This document shows, one piece after another, positions 1-9,479 of a DNA stretch of 64,000 nucleotides (positions within the stretch are counted from its first letter, which is position 1; each line of letters starts with the position of its first letter). This stretch comes from an uncultured bacterium (GTDB lineage Bacteria; Cloacimonadota; Cloacimonadia; Cloacimonadales; Cloacimonadaceae): positions 62,001-126,000 of the forward strand of contig CALLHY010000038.1 in NCBI GenBank assembly GCA_938009275.1, read 5' to 3'. The notes under the pieces were generated by a model that saw nothing but the letters and a program-made list of their open reading frames with translations, did not search any database and had not been told where the DNA came from. The position numbers and the translations under genes were made by a program.

Positions 1-1
1 G

Positions 2-889
2 GGCGAAGTTTTTCGCCAACTAAGTCTGTGGTATCAGAAGATTGGTGTAGCAGGATATGGATTCATTAGTGGTACCTCGTTTCTATTCCCTGTAATAATT
101 GGTGTTTTTCGAAATAGCACAAAAGGTGCAACCAAAATTGGATTTATTATGTTGATAGCAGTAATGGCCATAAGTGTATTCCTTGCATCGATCACAGGGC
201 CAATACTTATTGCCGGAATGGGATTAATAATAGCATTTATCGGCAGGAAAAGGCTTAGGGCATCCATATCGATTCTGAGTTTTATCATATTGTTGATTTT
301 GATAATCCCTAAGGTGTATATTGCTCAAGTGTTCTATTATGCTGCTGATTTGGTGGAAAACCAATCTGTTGCTATGAAATTTAACGATATTGGGATTAGT
401 ATTGAAGAGGGTGTGGATGTGGATACTCCTACGAATAGCATGGAGTATCGGGCGGAGAGAATTCCTCGTAATTTGGAACGTTTTGCCAATAGCCCCATCT
501 GGGGTAATAGCCCACTAAAACCAGGTGATGAACAAACATATCACATTTTTTGGCTTTACTATTTTGCACAGTTTGGAATAGTCGGAGCTCTTCCCCTGCT
601 TTTGGTTATCCTGAGTAACATCAGAATAAACCTAAGAGTGATAGACGAGAAGTTTGAGTTTTACTATCTTGTGTCTGTAGCTCTATTCTTCTTTTTGGGT
701 TTCATAAAGGGATATGTAGGTGTGATGATGTACTATATCTTATTGGTTGCTCCGGGAGCCTACTATCTTAATTACATCTTTTCTGGGAAGGAAGTACACG
801 ATAAGCAACATCAGGTTGCATCAAGAGTAAAAATCAAATCGAGCATAGTAGCCAGCGTAACGAAAGCAGCCAGAGTACATAGTGATTAG
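2..889 (+). CDS. O-antigen/polysaccharide polymerase-like membrane protein (5'-truncated)
   Basis: The reading frame is open from base 2, so the gene starts before the window and only the C-terminal 295 residues are seen. Several hydrophobic stretches are visible (for example around FIMLIAVMAISVFLAS, SFIILLILIIPKVYIA, FFFLGFIKGYVGVMMYYILL). They are separated by a long polar loop containing NSPIWGNSPLKPGDEQTYH, and the C-terminus is basic and cytoplasmic. This layout of many TM helices plus one large extracytoplasmic loop is typical of Wzy/WaaL-like polymerases and ligases. Its place at the head of sugar-nucleotide and glycosyltransferase genes supports a role in polymerising surface polysaccharide. 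No motif is decisive, so another membrane protein such as a flippase is possible but less likely. Confidence 0.55.
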   Translation, partial: GEVFRQLSLWYQKIGVAGYGFISGTSFLFPVIIGVFRNSTKGATKIGFIMLIAVMAISVFLASITGPILIAGMGLIIAFIGRKRLRASISILSFIILLILIIPKVYIAQVFYYAADLVENQSVAMKFNDIGISIEEGVDVDTPTNSMEYRAERIPRNLERFANSPIWGNSPLKPGDEQTYHIFWLYYFAQFGIVGALPLLLVILSNIRINLRVIDEKFEFYYLVSVALFFFLGFIKGYVGVMMYYILLVAPGAYYLNYIFSGKEVHDKQHQVASRVKIKSSIVASVTKAARVHSD

Positions 890-931
890 CCTGTAAGTAA
901 AGATCATTATTCATTAAAGGGTAAGGTACTT

Positions 932-1969
932 ATGTTTAAGAACAAAACTATTTTGATAACGGGGGGGACAGGTTCTTTCGGGAATGCCGTCCTGAGAAGA
1001 TTCCTAAATTCGGAAGTAGGTGAGATTCGCATTTTCAGCCGTGATGAAAAGAAACAGGATGATATGCGTAAGATGTATCAGAATACAAAGATCAAGTTTC
1101 ACATTGGTGACGTTCGGGATTACGATAGCGTTGCAAATGCGCTTGTTGGCGTGGACTATGTGTTTCATGCTGCCGCGCTGAAACAGGTTCCTTCATGCGA
1201 GTTTTTCCCTGTACAAGCAGTGAAGACAAACATATTGGGAGCAGAGAATGTGCTACGAGCAGCTATTGCCCGCAACGTGAAAAAGGTGGTGGTGCTATCT
1301 ACTGATAAGGCCGTCTATCCCATAAACGCAATGGGAATGTCTAAGGCATTGATGGAAAAAGTGATGGTTGCCTACTCCCGGCAGCAGCCTGAAGGTGGCA
1401 CAGTTTTATGTGGAACCAGATATGGCAATGTGATGGCTTCGAGAGGCTCGGTGATACCGCTATTTATAGAGCAGATTACATCTGGAAAACCCATCACCAT
1501 CACCGATCCTGACATGACCAGATATTTGATGTCTCTCGATGAGGCTGTGGAACTGGTGGTGTATGCCTATGAGCATGGCGTAAATGGAGATATTTTTGTT
1601 CAGAAATCTCCGGCTTCCACTGTGATAGATTTGGCAAAGGCATTAATTGAGCTGTTTGAAGCAAAGACAGAGATTCGCATAATTGGCACACGTCATGGAG
1701 AAAAGAAACACGAAACACTGGTTAACCGTGAAGAAATGGCTAAAGCAACTGAATTGGATAGATATTATCAGATTCCAGCCGATACAAGAGATTTGAATTA
1801 TAACAAATATTTTGAAGAAGGCGAGAAGAAGCTTTCTGTAATAGAAGATTACACCTCAGAAAACACACATCGCTTAAGCATTCCCGAAATCAAGGAGAAG
1901 CTACTAAGCCTGAACTATGTTCAGTATAAGCTTGGGCTAATAGAGCACATGGTAAAGGAAGAATTTTAG
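932..1969 (+). CDS. UDP-N-acetylglucosamine 4,6-dehydratase/5-epimerase, CapE/WbjB/FnlA type
   Basis: A 345-residue extended SDR enzyme. The NAD(P)-binding motif GGTGSFG is at residues 11-17 and STDKAVYPINAMGMSK at 123-138. The usual catalytic Tyr of YxxxK is Met134 here, with Lys138 and Lys126 kept; that MxxxK pattern is known from CapE/WbjB rather than from PseB/FlaA1. The family converts UDP-GlcNAc to UDP-2-acetamido-2,6-dideoxy-L-arabino-4-hexulose, the first step to UDP-L-FucNAc or UDP-L-QuiNAc. The next two genes are a reductase and a 2-epimerase, completing the pathway. The gene stops one base before the ATG of the reductase. The enzyme is cytoplasmic. Confidence 0.88.
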   Translation: MFKNKTILITGGTGSFGNAVLRRFLNSEVGEIRIFSRDEKKQDDMRKMYQNTKIKFHIGDVRDYDSVANALVGVDYVFHAAALKQVPSCEFFPVQAVKTNILGAENVLRAAIARNVKKVVVLSTDKAVYPINAMGMSKALMEKVMVAYSRQQPEGGTVLCGTRYGNVMASRGSVIPLFIEQITSGKPITITDPDMTRYLMSLDEAVELVVYAYEHGVNGDIFVQKSPASTVIDLAKALIELFEAKTEIRIIGTRHGEKKHETLVNREEMAKATELDRYYQIPADTRDLNYNKYFEEGEKKLSVIEDYTSENTHRLSIPEIKEKLLSLNYVQYKLGLIEHMVKEEF

Positions 1970-2851
1970 ATGAAGATACTCATTCTGGGCGTAAATGGAA
2001 TGATTGGGCATAAGCTGTTTTACACTCTATCGCAAACAGATGCTGATGTATGGGGCACTATTCGAAAGACCAAAGAAGATTTTGCCGGTATCAAACTGAT
2101 GCAATCACCCAGGATAATCGAGCAGTTTAATGCAGATGATTTTTTCGACGTAGAAAAGCTAATAGAAGAAACTGCACCCGATGTGATAATTAACTGCATT
2201 GGCATTACTAAGCGAAAAGATGAGTTGCTAGACCCGATTAAAGCAATTAGCATAAATGCTCTTATGCCACACAAACTGGCTCAGCTATGTAACGATAAGA
2301 GTATTCGTATGATACACTTTAGTACTGATTGTGTATTCTCCGGCGATAGCGGAAGTTACAATGAAGACAGTATCCCCAATGCTGATGATATATACGGGAA
2401 AACAAAGGGTTTGGGAGAACCTGTTAACAATCCAGCTTGTTTAACCATTCGCTCCTCATTTATCGGTCGCGAACTTTGTGGCAAGACAGAATTGTTGGAA
2501 TGGTTTTTATCTCAAGCGGGTAAGACAATAAAGGGCTTTACCAAAGCGATGTATTCGGGTGTGTCCACAACATTCATGAGCAGGATTGTTTCAGAGATTA
2601 TATTTCAGCATCCAGATTTATGGGGACTTTATCAATTAGCCCCAGAGAAGCCAATATCTAAATACGATTTGCTTTGCCTTGCAAAAAAGGCATTTGCATT
2701 AGAGATAGACATTTTGGCAGACAATGATTTTTCTTCCGATAAATCGCTATGTGGAGACAAATTGAAGCGAGCCATCGGAGTCTGCGTTCCATCGTGGGAA
2801 GAGATGTTTGTAGAACTGGCATCAGAAGATATATATAACGATTGTATATAG
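1970..2851 (+). CDS. RmlD-like NAD(P)-dependent sugar reductase (WbvR/QnlA-like)
   Basis: A 293-residue SDR protein with GVNGMIG at residues 7-13, the STDCVFSG strand and a YGKTK active-site motif, as in dTDP-4-dehydrorhamnose reductases. It sits between the 4,6-dehydratase/5-epimerase and the UDP-sugar 2-epimerase. The likely substrate is therefore the UDP-4-keto-L-hexulose made by the upstream enzyme, reduced at C4. The length matches the short RmlD-type reductases of L-QuiNAc pathways. It lacks the extra C-terminal cupin domain (about 75 residues) of the CapF/WbjC reductases of the L-FucNAc route. The ATG follows the previous stop directly. A role in dTDP-rhamnose synthesis is unlikely because no rmlABC genes are present in the window. 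Confidence 0.75.
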   Translation: MKILILGVNGMIGHKLFYTLSQTDADVWGTIRKTKEDFAGIKLMQSPRIIEQFNADDFFDVEKLIEETAPDVIINCIGITKRKDELLDPIKAISINALMPHKLAQLCNDKSIRMIHFSTDCVFSGDSGSYNEDSIPNADDIYGKTKGLGEPVNNPACLTIRSSFIGRELCGKTELLEWFLSQAGKTIKGFTKAMYSGVSTTFMSRIVSEIIFQHPDLWGLYQLAPEKPISKYDLLCLAKKAFALEIDILADNDFSSDKSLCGDKLKRAIGVCVPSWEEMFVELASEDIYNDCI

Positions 2852-2859
2852 GAGACAAA

Positions 2860-3981
2860 ATGAAAGTGATGACGATTGTGGGAACCAGACCTGAGATCAT
2901 TAAAATGAGTCGGGTTCTGGCAGAGATAGATAAGCATCTGGAATTGGTTATAGTTCACACAGGGCAGAACTATGATTATGAACTTAATGAGCTATTCTTC
3001 GAAAATCTTGGGGTTCGCAAACCTGATTATTTCCTCGACGTTGCCGGAGAATCTGTAGCGCATACCATCGGTAATGTGATAGCCAAATCCGATGAAGTAA
3101 TGGAAAAAGAAAATCCTGATGCGATACTATTGTATGGCGATACCAATAGCTGCCTGGCCGTTATCTCAGCCAAAAGACGAAAGATTCCAGTTTTTCACTT
3201 TGAAGCCGGGAATAGATGCTTTGATCAGAGAGTCCCTGAAGAACTGAACCGAAAAGTACTTGATCATCTAAGCGATGTAAATATCCCCTTAACAGAGCAT
3301 GCCCGTCGTTATCTTCTGGCAGAAGGTCTGAAGCCAGAGACTGTTATTAAGCTCGGATCTCCTATGAAAGAAATATTATATCATCATATGGACGAGATAC
3401 AAGGCTCAAAAATTTTGGAAGAGCTAGGACTAAAGCCCAAGGAATATTTTATCGTTAGTGCCCATAGGGAAGAAAACATAGATTCTGAGACTAACTTTAA
3501 CGATATGCTGGATACCCTTAATGCCATAGCTAAGCACTATAACTACCCCATAATTGTGTCCACGCATCCACGAACCCGCAAGAAACTGGAAGCCCTGGAC
3601 AGAAAAGACTTTAATCCCCTCATTCGTTTCCTTAAGCCAATGGGGTTCTTTGATTACAACAAGATGCAGATGCATGCAAAGTGTGTGATCTCGGATAGCG
3701 GTACGATTACCGAGGAATCATCAATATTAAACATACCGGCTGTTACCATCAGGCAAGCACATGAACGTCCCGAAGGTATGGACGAAGGTACTTTAATTAT
3801 GACCGGTTTAAAGGCAGAATTGGTTATTAAGTCCATAGAAGTGGTTACTACCCAGGCCCTGGAGAAAGATAGAGCTTTCAGATTGGTGTATGATTATGAC
3901 GTTGATAACTTCTCAAAGAAGTTCCTTCGCATCCTGATGAGCTATACGGATTATGTAAACCGAACTGTGTGGAAGAAGTGA
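2860..3981 (+). CDS. UDP-N-acetyl sugar 2-epimerase, CapG/WbjD/FnlC type
   Basis: A 373-residue protein of the WecB-like non-hydrolysing 2-epimerase family. It has the N-terminal GTRPEIIKMS motif and the block FHFEAGNRCFDQRVPEELNR. The NRCFDQRVPEE form is characteristic of enzymes acting on UDP-L-sugars (WbjD/CapG) rather than WecB. DSGTITEESSILNIPAVTIR is the UDP-binding part of the second Rossmann domain. I chose the ATG at 2860 because GGAG lies five bases upstream; an upstream in-frame TTG at 2842 overlaps the reductase gene. With its two upstream neighbours it would complete UDP-L-QuiNAc or UDP-L-FucNAc synthesis. Confidence 0.87.
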   Translation: MKVMTIVGTRPEIIKMSRVLAEIDKHLELVIVHTGQNYDYELNELFFENLGVRKPDYFLDVAGESVAHTIGNVIAKSDEVMEKENPDAILLYGDTNSCLAVISAKRRKIPVFHFEAGNRCFDQRVPEELNRKVLDHLSDVNIPLTEHARRYLLAEGLKPETVIKLGSPMKEILYHHMDEIQGSKILEELGLKPKEYFIVSAHREENIDSETNFNDMLDTLNAIAKHYNYPIIVSTHPRTRKKLEALDRKDFNPLIRFLKPMGFFDYNKMQMHAKCVISDSGTITEESSILNIPAVTIRQAHERPEGMDEGTLIMTGLKAELVIKSIEVVTTQALEKDRAFRLVYDYDVDNFSKKFLRILMSYTDYVNRTVWKK

Positions 3982-4012
3982 GAATCCAAATAAGCTTGTC
4001 GGAGAACATATA

Positions 4013-5182
4013 GTGCAAATCGTTTTATTCATGCGTTCAAACATCTCTTTTAATAATGCACCAAGTGTTTATGTAAAGCGCATTGCAGAGGGATTGGTAA
4101 TGAATGGTGTTGATGTGGCAGTGTTTTGTTACACAAAAGACTATTCTTGGAATTCCGTGGTCATTAACGGAGTTAAGTACCAGAGTTCAACCTTTGGTAT
4201 AGCTCGCAGTAAGAATGCTGCATATAGGAAACTGAAATACTACTATGCACAAAATGTTTTGCTAATCAAGTGGCTTCGAAGAACCTTGTTAAAAACTGAG
4301 AATAAAGCTGTTATCGATGTTACGAAGGCAAATTTGAGCTCTGTAAAAGTAATGCTGGCAACGAAACTGCTTAACACAGACTATTATTGGAATCTTGGGG
4401 AGCATCCATATACCGAGCCAAAAACTGTAGCTAAGAGGCTGTCCGTTTTCTTGCTGGCAAAACTGAGTACGGGTTTGATGTGCAACACAAGCTCTTTGGC
4501 GAAGTTTATAAATCATCGAAATTGCATTATTCAACCCCCTACGATAGATTACTCCGAATGCCAGTATGATATCAGCGAAGTAGCCAATCCATTGTTTACA
4601 ATTGGCTATTGTGGAACTTTAACTACAGAGAAGGATGGATTAATAATTCTTCTTGATTCGATAGCAGCTCTGGATATCAGTATTCGTGAGAGGGTTCGAC
4701 TGGTAATAATTGGCGATTCGGCAAAGGGTGATAAAGGACTTTCGTATTTCGTTGAAATGGCAAAATCCAAAGGCGTAAGTAATACACTATTCACAGGAAA
4801 GATACCTAATGAAAAAGTGCTTCCTATGTTAAGAGAGTGTGACCTGTTAATTTTGACACGTCCAGATAACTTTCAAAACCGATATGGATTCCCATCGAAG
4901 CTGCCAGAATACTTAGCCACCGGAAAACCAGTGTTAATAACAGCAGTCAGCGATATTCCCATGTATCTGGCAGATAAAAAGAACGCCTACTTGTTAAATA
5001 CATGTGATGTTCTTGAGATTAGCGATTGTATAAAGCATATCATGCATCACAGGGAAGAGGCTAATCAAGTAGGTAAGAACGGTTTGCAAGTTGCCAGAAA
5101 TGTGTTTAGTAATAAAATTCAAGGTATGAAGCTGTTAGATTTCATGACAAAAACAGGTACATTGGAGAGAGATTGCACATAG
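4013..5182 (+). CDS. Glycosyltransferase, GT4-like (GT-B fold)
   Basis: A 389-residue protein that starts with GTG, preceded by GGAG. The N-terminal half resembles the acceptor domain of GT4 enzymes (VYVKRIAEGLVMNGVDVAV). The C-terminal half has the donor-domain pattern FTIGYCGTLTTEKDGLIILL and FPSKLPEYLATGKPVLI, equivalent to the E-x7-E region that binds the nucleotide sugar. No membrane segment is evident. It would add one sugar to the lipid-linked repeat unit; the specificity cannot be read from the sequence. It overlaps the next gene by 10 bp. Confidence 0.78.
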   Translation: MQIVLFMRSNISFNNAPSVYVKRIAEGLVMNGVDVAVFCYTKDYSWNSVVINGVKYQSSTFGIARSKNAAYRKLKYYYAQNVLLIKWLRRTLLKTENKAVIDVTKANLSSVKVMLATKLLNTDYYWNLGEHPYTEPKTVAKRLSVFLLAKLSTGLMCNTSSLAKFINHRNCIIQPPTIDYSECQYDISEVANPLFTIGYCGTLTTEKDGLIILLDSIAALDISIRERVRLVIIGDSAKGDKGLSYFVEMAKSKGVSNTLFTGKIPNEKVLPMLRECDLLILTRPDNFQNRYGFPSKLPEYLATGKPVLITAVSDIPMYLADKKNAYLLNTCDVLEISDCIKHIMHHREEANQVGKNGLQVARNVFSNKIQGMKLLDFMTKTGTLERDCT

Positions 5183-6303
5183 CATATATCACACAGGGCA
5201 TTTATCCGCATGTAGTGGGGGGAATGGAGATATTTAATTTCTTTCTTATTCAAGAGATGGCCAAGAGCAACCAGATAAGCCTTTATACAACTAAGAAGGT
5301 GGATTTTGGCTCTAAGGTGAGAGTGGAAGTTATTGATCCTCGCTTGTTTGGCATATCATGCTTTCGCATGGGTCAGCTTTGGCTCTCGATTAAGATACTT
5401 ATTAAGTTATCTAACGCCAAACAAAAGCCTGATGTAATACATGTCCCATTTACCAGTAACTCCAGATACCTAGGTTTGGTGTTTCCTTTTGTAACGAAAC
5501 TATTGGGAATACCGTATCTTGTATCTGTTCACTCCGGAGACTTAAGAGAGTGGAAACCCCAATGGATGTTCTTAAGATTGTTCAAACATGCTAAGCAGAT
5601 TGTTGCTGTCTCTGAGGTGCTGAAAGTGGAATATGAAAAGCGAACGGGGAAACCGGTAAGAGTAATATTGCCACTTATTCCATTTCAAAAGACAGGGCTG
5701 ACAAAATCCGAATTAAGACAAAAACATGATATCGATGATGATAGATTTGTTATATTGTTCCAAGGAACTCTGAAAGAATTAAAGCATCCCATGGATGTGC
5801 TGGCGAGCTTGAAGTATATGGGCTTGGAGTATCTGAAGCAAAACAAAGTTTTGGTTCTCTTCGTTGGGGGAGGTGCTCAGAGACAGCAGATGCTGGATTT
5901 TGTGTCGTCGAATAACTTAGGAGATCATGTACGATTGGTTGGTAGAGTTCCCTATGAGGATACTGCGATATATTACGAGGTAGCAGACTTGTATGTAATT
6001 GCATCGGACTATGAGGGGACGTCCAAGTCTATGGTTGGAGCTCTTTTTCATGGGCTACCTCTAATTGGCTCTAATGTTGAAGGGATTAACAACATTGTTT
6101 CAGATGGGGTTAATGGTCTATTGTTTCCAGTGTTAGATACGGCTAAGCTTGCCGGTCTGGTTCAAACGATGATAGAGGATACTGAACTTAGACTTAGGCT
6201 TGCTAAAGAAAGCGTAGCAACTTATAATGCAAACTACTCATTTGAACAAACTGTGGTAGAATTCTTTGATGCATATAGCTCTATCACATTAATAAAGAAA
6301 TGA
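5173..6303 (+). CDS. Glycosyltransferase family 4 protein
   Basis: A 376-residue protein. The start is a TTG inside the previous gene, preceded by GGAGAG at about 5164-5169. It encodes MHIAYITQGIYPHVVGGMEI, the canonical N-terminus of GT4 enzymes with the GG loop. The C-terminal domain shows ILFQGTLKELKHPMDVLAS and the E-x7-E type region DYEGTSKSMVGALFHGLPLI. It is the second of four consecutive GT4-like genes and overlaps the next by 4 bp (ATGA), so the genes are likely translationally coupled. Sugar specificity is unknown. Confidence 0.83.
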   Translation: MHIAYITQGIYPHVVGGMEIFNFFLIQEMAKSNQISLYTTKKVDFGSKVRVEVIDPRLFGISCFRMGQLWLSIKILIKLSNAKQKPDVIHVPFTSNSRYLGLVFPFVTKLLGIPYLVSVHSGDLREWKPQWMFLRLFKHAKQIVAVSEVLKVEYEKRTGKPVRVILPLIPFQKTGLTKSELRQKHDIDDDRFVILFQGTLKELKHPMDVLASLKYMGLEYLKQNKVLVLFVGGGAQRQQMLDFVSSNNLGDHVRLVGRVPYEDTAIYYEVADLYVIASDYEGTSKSMVGALFHGLPLIGSNVEGINNIVSDGVNGLLFPVLDTAKLAGLVQTMIEDTELRLRLAKESVATYNANYSFEQTVVEFFDAYSSITLIKK

Positions 6304-7406
6304 GCATGCGGGTTTTACACATCGTATCCAGCCTGGGAAGAGGCGGTAGAGAAAGGCAGCTTTTTGAACTTGTTAAAGGTTTACAATCCGAAATCCAGGT
6401 GAGTTTGATTATTTTGAATGACCTTGTACATTACCCGATAAGTGAGTTTCACTTTCCCATTCTGAAAATCTCGAAAGCTGAGCGGACAACATTTGCAGGC
6501 AAGAGGCAGATTTATAGCCACATAAAGCAATTTAAACCAGATATAATACAATACTGGGACAATCTTAGTGCTTTTTATGCAATTAGTTCTCTTGTGTTCC
6601 ACCGCTCCAATCTAATTGATGGCTCTATAAGGTCTGCTTCAAAGCGTGATTATCCATTGCCAGCTATATTTGTGAGGGCGATTAGCTTCTATACCTCTAA
6701 GGCTATTGTGGGTAATAGCCAGGCAGGATTAAGAGTGGCCGGAGTTAAGAATAGACCTAAAGCTAGGGTAATATACAATGGAATGGATTTTAGCCGATTC
6801 ACACCAGATAAAACTTTTGATGCTATATCAACAGGACTGAGAGACAATTTAGTAAAGATTGTAATGGTAGCTGGATTTCGAACAGCGAAAGATCATGAAA
6901 GCATAGTTTATGCCGCAAAAGAACTGCAGAGAAATGGTATTACTGCTCAGTTTGTATTCATTGGTGATGGCCCTAATCGACCACATATAGAAAGCCTTAT
7001 AAGTGGTGAGCTACATGAATTCTTTCTCTTTATGGGCTGGAGGAGAGATGTTGAACAGATTCTTATGCATTGTGATATCGGCGTGTTATTAACCAATACT
7101 AATGGCAATGCTGAGGGTCTGTCGAATTCAATTATGGAGTATATGTATGCCTCTTTACCGGTAGTTGCCACTAATGCGGGTGGAACACCGGAAATTGTGA
7201 TAGATGGAGAAAACGGGTATTTGGTTGACGGCATGGATGTAGCAGGTATCGCTAAGGCATTGAAGAATTTGATAATTGATAGCCAATTACGGAAGCTGAT
7301 GGGAAGCGCTGGAAAACAACGCATAATAAGTAACTTCTCGATGAAGGCATTATTGCAAAATCACCTGAGCCTTTATAATAGTGTGCTGTTGAAGGGCAGC
7401 AGATAG
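6300..7406 (+). CDS. Glycosyltransferase family 4 protein
   Basis: A 368-residue GT-B protein beginning MSMRVLHIVSSLGRGGRERQ, with the Gly-rich acceptor loop GRGGRE. The C-terminal donor site contains GNAEGLSNSIMEYMYASLP and VVATNAGGTPEIV, a classical E-x7-E arrangement. The start codon overlaps the stop of the preceding gene (ATGA). It probably transfers a hexose or HexNAc in repeat-unit assembly at the cytoplasmic face of the inner membrane. The exact donor cannot be deduced. Confidence 0.87.
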   Translation: MSMRVLHIVSSLGRGGRERQLFELVKGLQSEIQVSLIILNDLVHYPISEFHFPILKISKAERTTFAGKRQIYSHIKQFKPDIIQYWDNLSAFYAISSLVFHRSNLIDGSIRSASKRDYPLPAIFVRAISFYTSKAIVGNSQAGLRVAGVKNRPKARVIYNGMDFSRFTPDKTFDAISTGLRDNLVKIVMVAGFRTAKDHESIVYAAKELQRNGITAQFVFIGDGPNRPHIESLISGELHEFFLFMGWRRDVEQILMHCDIGVLLTNTNGNAEGLSNSIMEYMYASLPVVATNAGGTPEIVIDGENGYLVDGMDVAGIAKALKNLIIDSQLRKLMGSAGKQRIISNFSMKALLQNHLSLYNSVLLKGSR

Positions 7407-7408
7407 TA

Positions 7409-8329
7409 ATGAAGATACTTTTTGTGTGCAGCGGTAATAGAGGTATATCTCCCATAGTTCAGGCTCAAGCTGATTCCATTGTAAATCTTGGGCATGATGT
7501 ACAGATATTTCCCATAGTTGGAAAGGGATTGGCGGGCTATCTAAAATCGATACCTGAGTTGCGGAGATATGCCTCGAAGATACATCCAGACGTAATCCAT
7601 GCGCACTATTCTTTTTGCGGTATAGCAGCTTCTATGGCTGGCTTTCAGCATGTTGTAGTATCGCTTATGGGTAGTGATGTAATCCATTCTGGCCTTTGGC
7701 GAAAGATTATTGCTGTTTTCATAAAGTACGTATGGTCATCAACAATTGTAAAATCCCATGATATGCTGAACAGGCTGATGTTGAGCAAGCCACAAGTCAT
7801 TCCCAATGGTGTGGATTTAGAAGTGTTTAAGCCTATGGATAGAATTCAATGTCGAGAGAAACTTGGCTGGAGAAAGGACAATAAGATTATAATCTTTACT
7901 GCTGACCCTGGTAGAGTGGAGAAGAATTACACGCTTGCTAGGGAAGCGGTAGACAGCCTAAACATAGACGATGTTGAACTAATCCCCGTTTACAATGTTA
8001 AACATCGTGATATAGCAACTTATATGAATGCCAGCAATCTGCTGTTGCTCACTTCAAAATGGGAAGGTTCACCTAATGTTGTAAAAGAAGCCATGGCCTG
8101 TAACACTGGTGTTGTCTCTACGAAAGTAGGTGACGTTCAATGGTTGTTTGGGGATACAATGGGATATCAGACATGCGATGCAAATCCGGAGATAATTGGA
8201 AAAGCTATTACACGAGCATTGGAAATGGGTGATGTGAGTACGGGAAGAGATAGGCTGGTAAACTTGCAACTTGATTCAAGATCAGTTGCTGAGCGGATAA
8301 TCGGGATTTATAAACGTGAAAAAAAGTAA
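7409..8329 (+). CDS. Glycosyltransferase family 4 protein (short)
   Basis: A 306-residue protein, shorter than the usual 360-400 residues of GT4 enzymes. It begins MKILFVCSGNRGISPIVQAQ and retains DVIHAHYSFCG, VIPNGVDLEVFKP and the donor-binding region SKWEGSPNVVKEAMACNTGV. The shortening lies mainly in the N-terminal acceptor domain. It starts two bases after the previous stop and overlaps the ATP-grasp gene by 14 bp. It is a fourth sugar transferase of the locus, specificity unknown. Confidence 0.8.
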   Translation: MKILFVCSGNRGISPIVQAQADSIVNLGHDVQIFPIVGKGLAGYLKSIPELRRYASKIHPDVIHAHYSFCGIAASMAGFQHVVVSLMGSDVIHSGLWRKIIAVFIKYVWSSTIVKSHDMLNRLMLSKPQVIPNGVDLEVFKPMDRIQCREKLGWRKDNKIIIFTADPGRVEKNYTLAREAVDSLNIDDVELIPVYNVKHRDIATYMNASNLLLLTSKWEGSPNVVKEAMACNTGVVSTKVGDVQWLFGDTMGYQTCDANPEIIGKAITRALEMGDVSTGRDRLVNLQLDSRSVAERIIGIYKREKK

Positions 8330-9473
8330 TAATCAGATAGGCGTAGTTATTCTGGGCGGTCATATTCAAGGTTATGGTATAGCCAGAATCTTTGGGGAAG
8401 AGGGCATCCCGTCTGTAGTTATAGACCATCATAAGTTTAACATAACCAAGCAATCAAGGTATTGCAAAAAGTCATTTGTAGCTGATTACGATAACACGAT
8501 TGGCTTGTTGATATCAATGGCAAAGTCCGGTGAGTATTCAAATTGGTTACTATTTCCCACGGATGACTACTATGTTCGATTACTGAGCATTAACAAAGAT
8601 ATGCTGGAAGATCACTACATGGTAACTGTAGATTCCTGGGACGTAATTGAGCTGTTCTTTAACAAAAGGCTATCCTACCCACTGGCAGAAAGCGTGGATA
8701 TTCCCATTCCCAAAACTCTATATCCCAATTCCCTGGATGAGTTACACAACAGTCTTTCAAAAATGTCTTATCCTTGCATTATCAAACCAGCAATAATGAA
8801 GGACTTCTATAGTATATTTAAGCAGAAAGTGTTAGTTTGCGGGTCTCAAGAGGAATTAGTGGAGAAATATAAGCGAGCAATAAGTCACATCGATCCTCAT
8901 GAGCTTATGATTCAGGAGATTATACCTGGTAGCAGTGAACATCAGTACTCAGTTGGAGTGTTACATATTGGAGGAGAGTGCATTAATCACCTCGTTGCAA
9001 GGCGGAGGCGACAACACCCGTTAGATTTTGGCAATGCTACTACGTATGCAGAAACTGTGGATGAGCCGATCCTTTTTCAGTACGCAAAATCGCTTCTTAG
9101 CAAAGCAAACTTTACTGGATTATGTGAAGTAGAATTTAAGTTTGACACACGTGATGGTAAGTACAAGTTTTTGGAAGTGAATCCAAGATTGTGGAAGTGG
9201 CACCTGATAGCAAAACAGGCTAAGGTGCCTTTATTGATGAGCATATACAGCTATTTAACCAAGCACCATGCCATTATCACTAGCGGTTATTCAAAAGCAG
9301 CCTGGAAGGATGTAATTACAGACTTGCCGGTAGTAATCCAGATGAAACATAAGCATGTTTTTACCAAGACAGACACTCGCAAGACAATACATGCTGTCTG
9401 GAACATCGCTGATCCACAACCCTTTATCTTACAGATACTGATGTTGCCATACCTGTTTATCACAAGGCGATAG
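8316..9473 (+). CDS. ATP-grasp domain protein
   Basis: A 385-residue protein starting with GTG inside the preceding gene. An N-terminal pre-ATP-grasp Rossmann-like part (GVVILGGHIQGYGIARIFGE) is followed by an ATP-grasp fold. YPCIIKPAI carries the ATP-binding Lys, LMIQEIIPG the adenine-binding strand, and CEVEFKFD with FLEVNPRLWKWH the Mg-binding Glu and Asn residues. ATP-grasp enzymes activate a carboxylate as acyl phosphate and join it to an amine or thiol. The substrate is not identifiable. Lying between glycosyltransferases and a PLP-enzyme-like gene, it could attach an amino acid or amine to a sugar acid, which is inference. Confidence 0.78.
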   Translation: MKKSNNQIGVVILGGHIQGYGIARIFGEEGIPSVVIDHHKFNITKQSRYCKKSFVADYDNTIGLLISMAKSGEYSNWLLFPTDDYYVRLLSINKDMLEDHYMVTVDSWDVIELFFNKRLSYPLAESVDIPIPKTLYPNSLDELHNSLSKMSYPCIIKPAIMKDFYSIFKQKVLVCGSQEELVEKYKRAISHIDPHELMIQEIIPGSSEHQYSVGVLHIGGECINHLVARRRRQHPLDFGNATTYAETVDEPILFQYAKSLLSKANFTGLCEVEFKFDTRDGKYKFLEVNPRLWKWHLIAKQAKVPLLMSIYSYLTKHHAIITSGYSKAAWKDVITDLPVVIQMKHKHVFTKTDTRKTIHAVWNIADPQPFILQILMLPYLFITRR

Positions 9474-9479
9474 GCTGCA

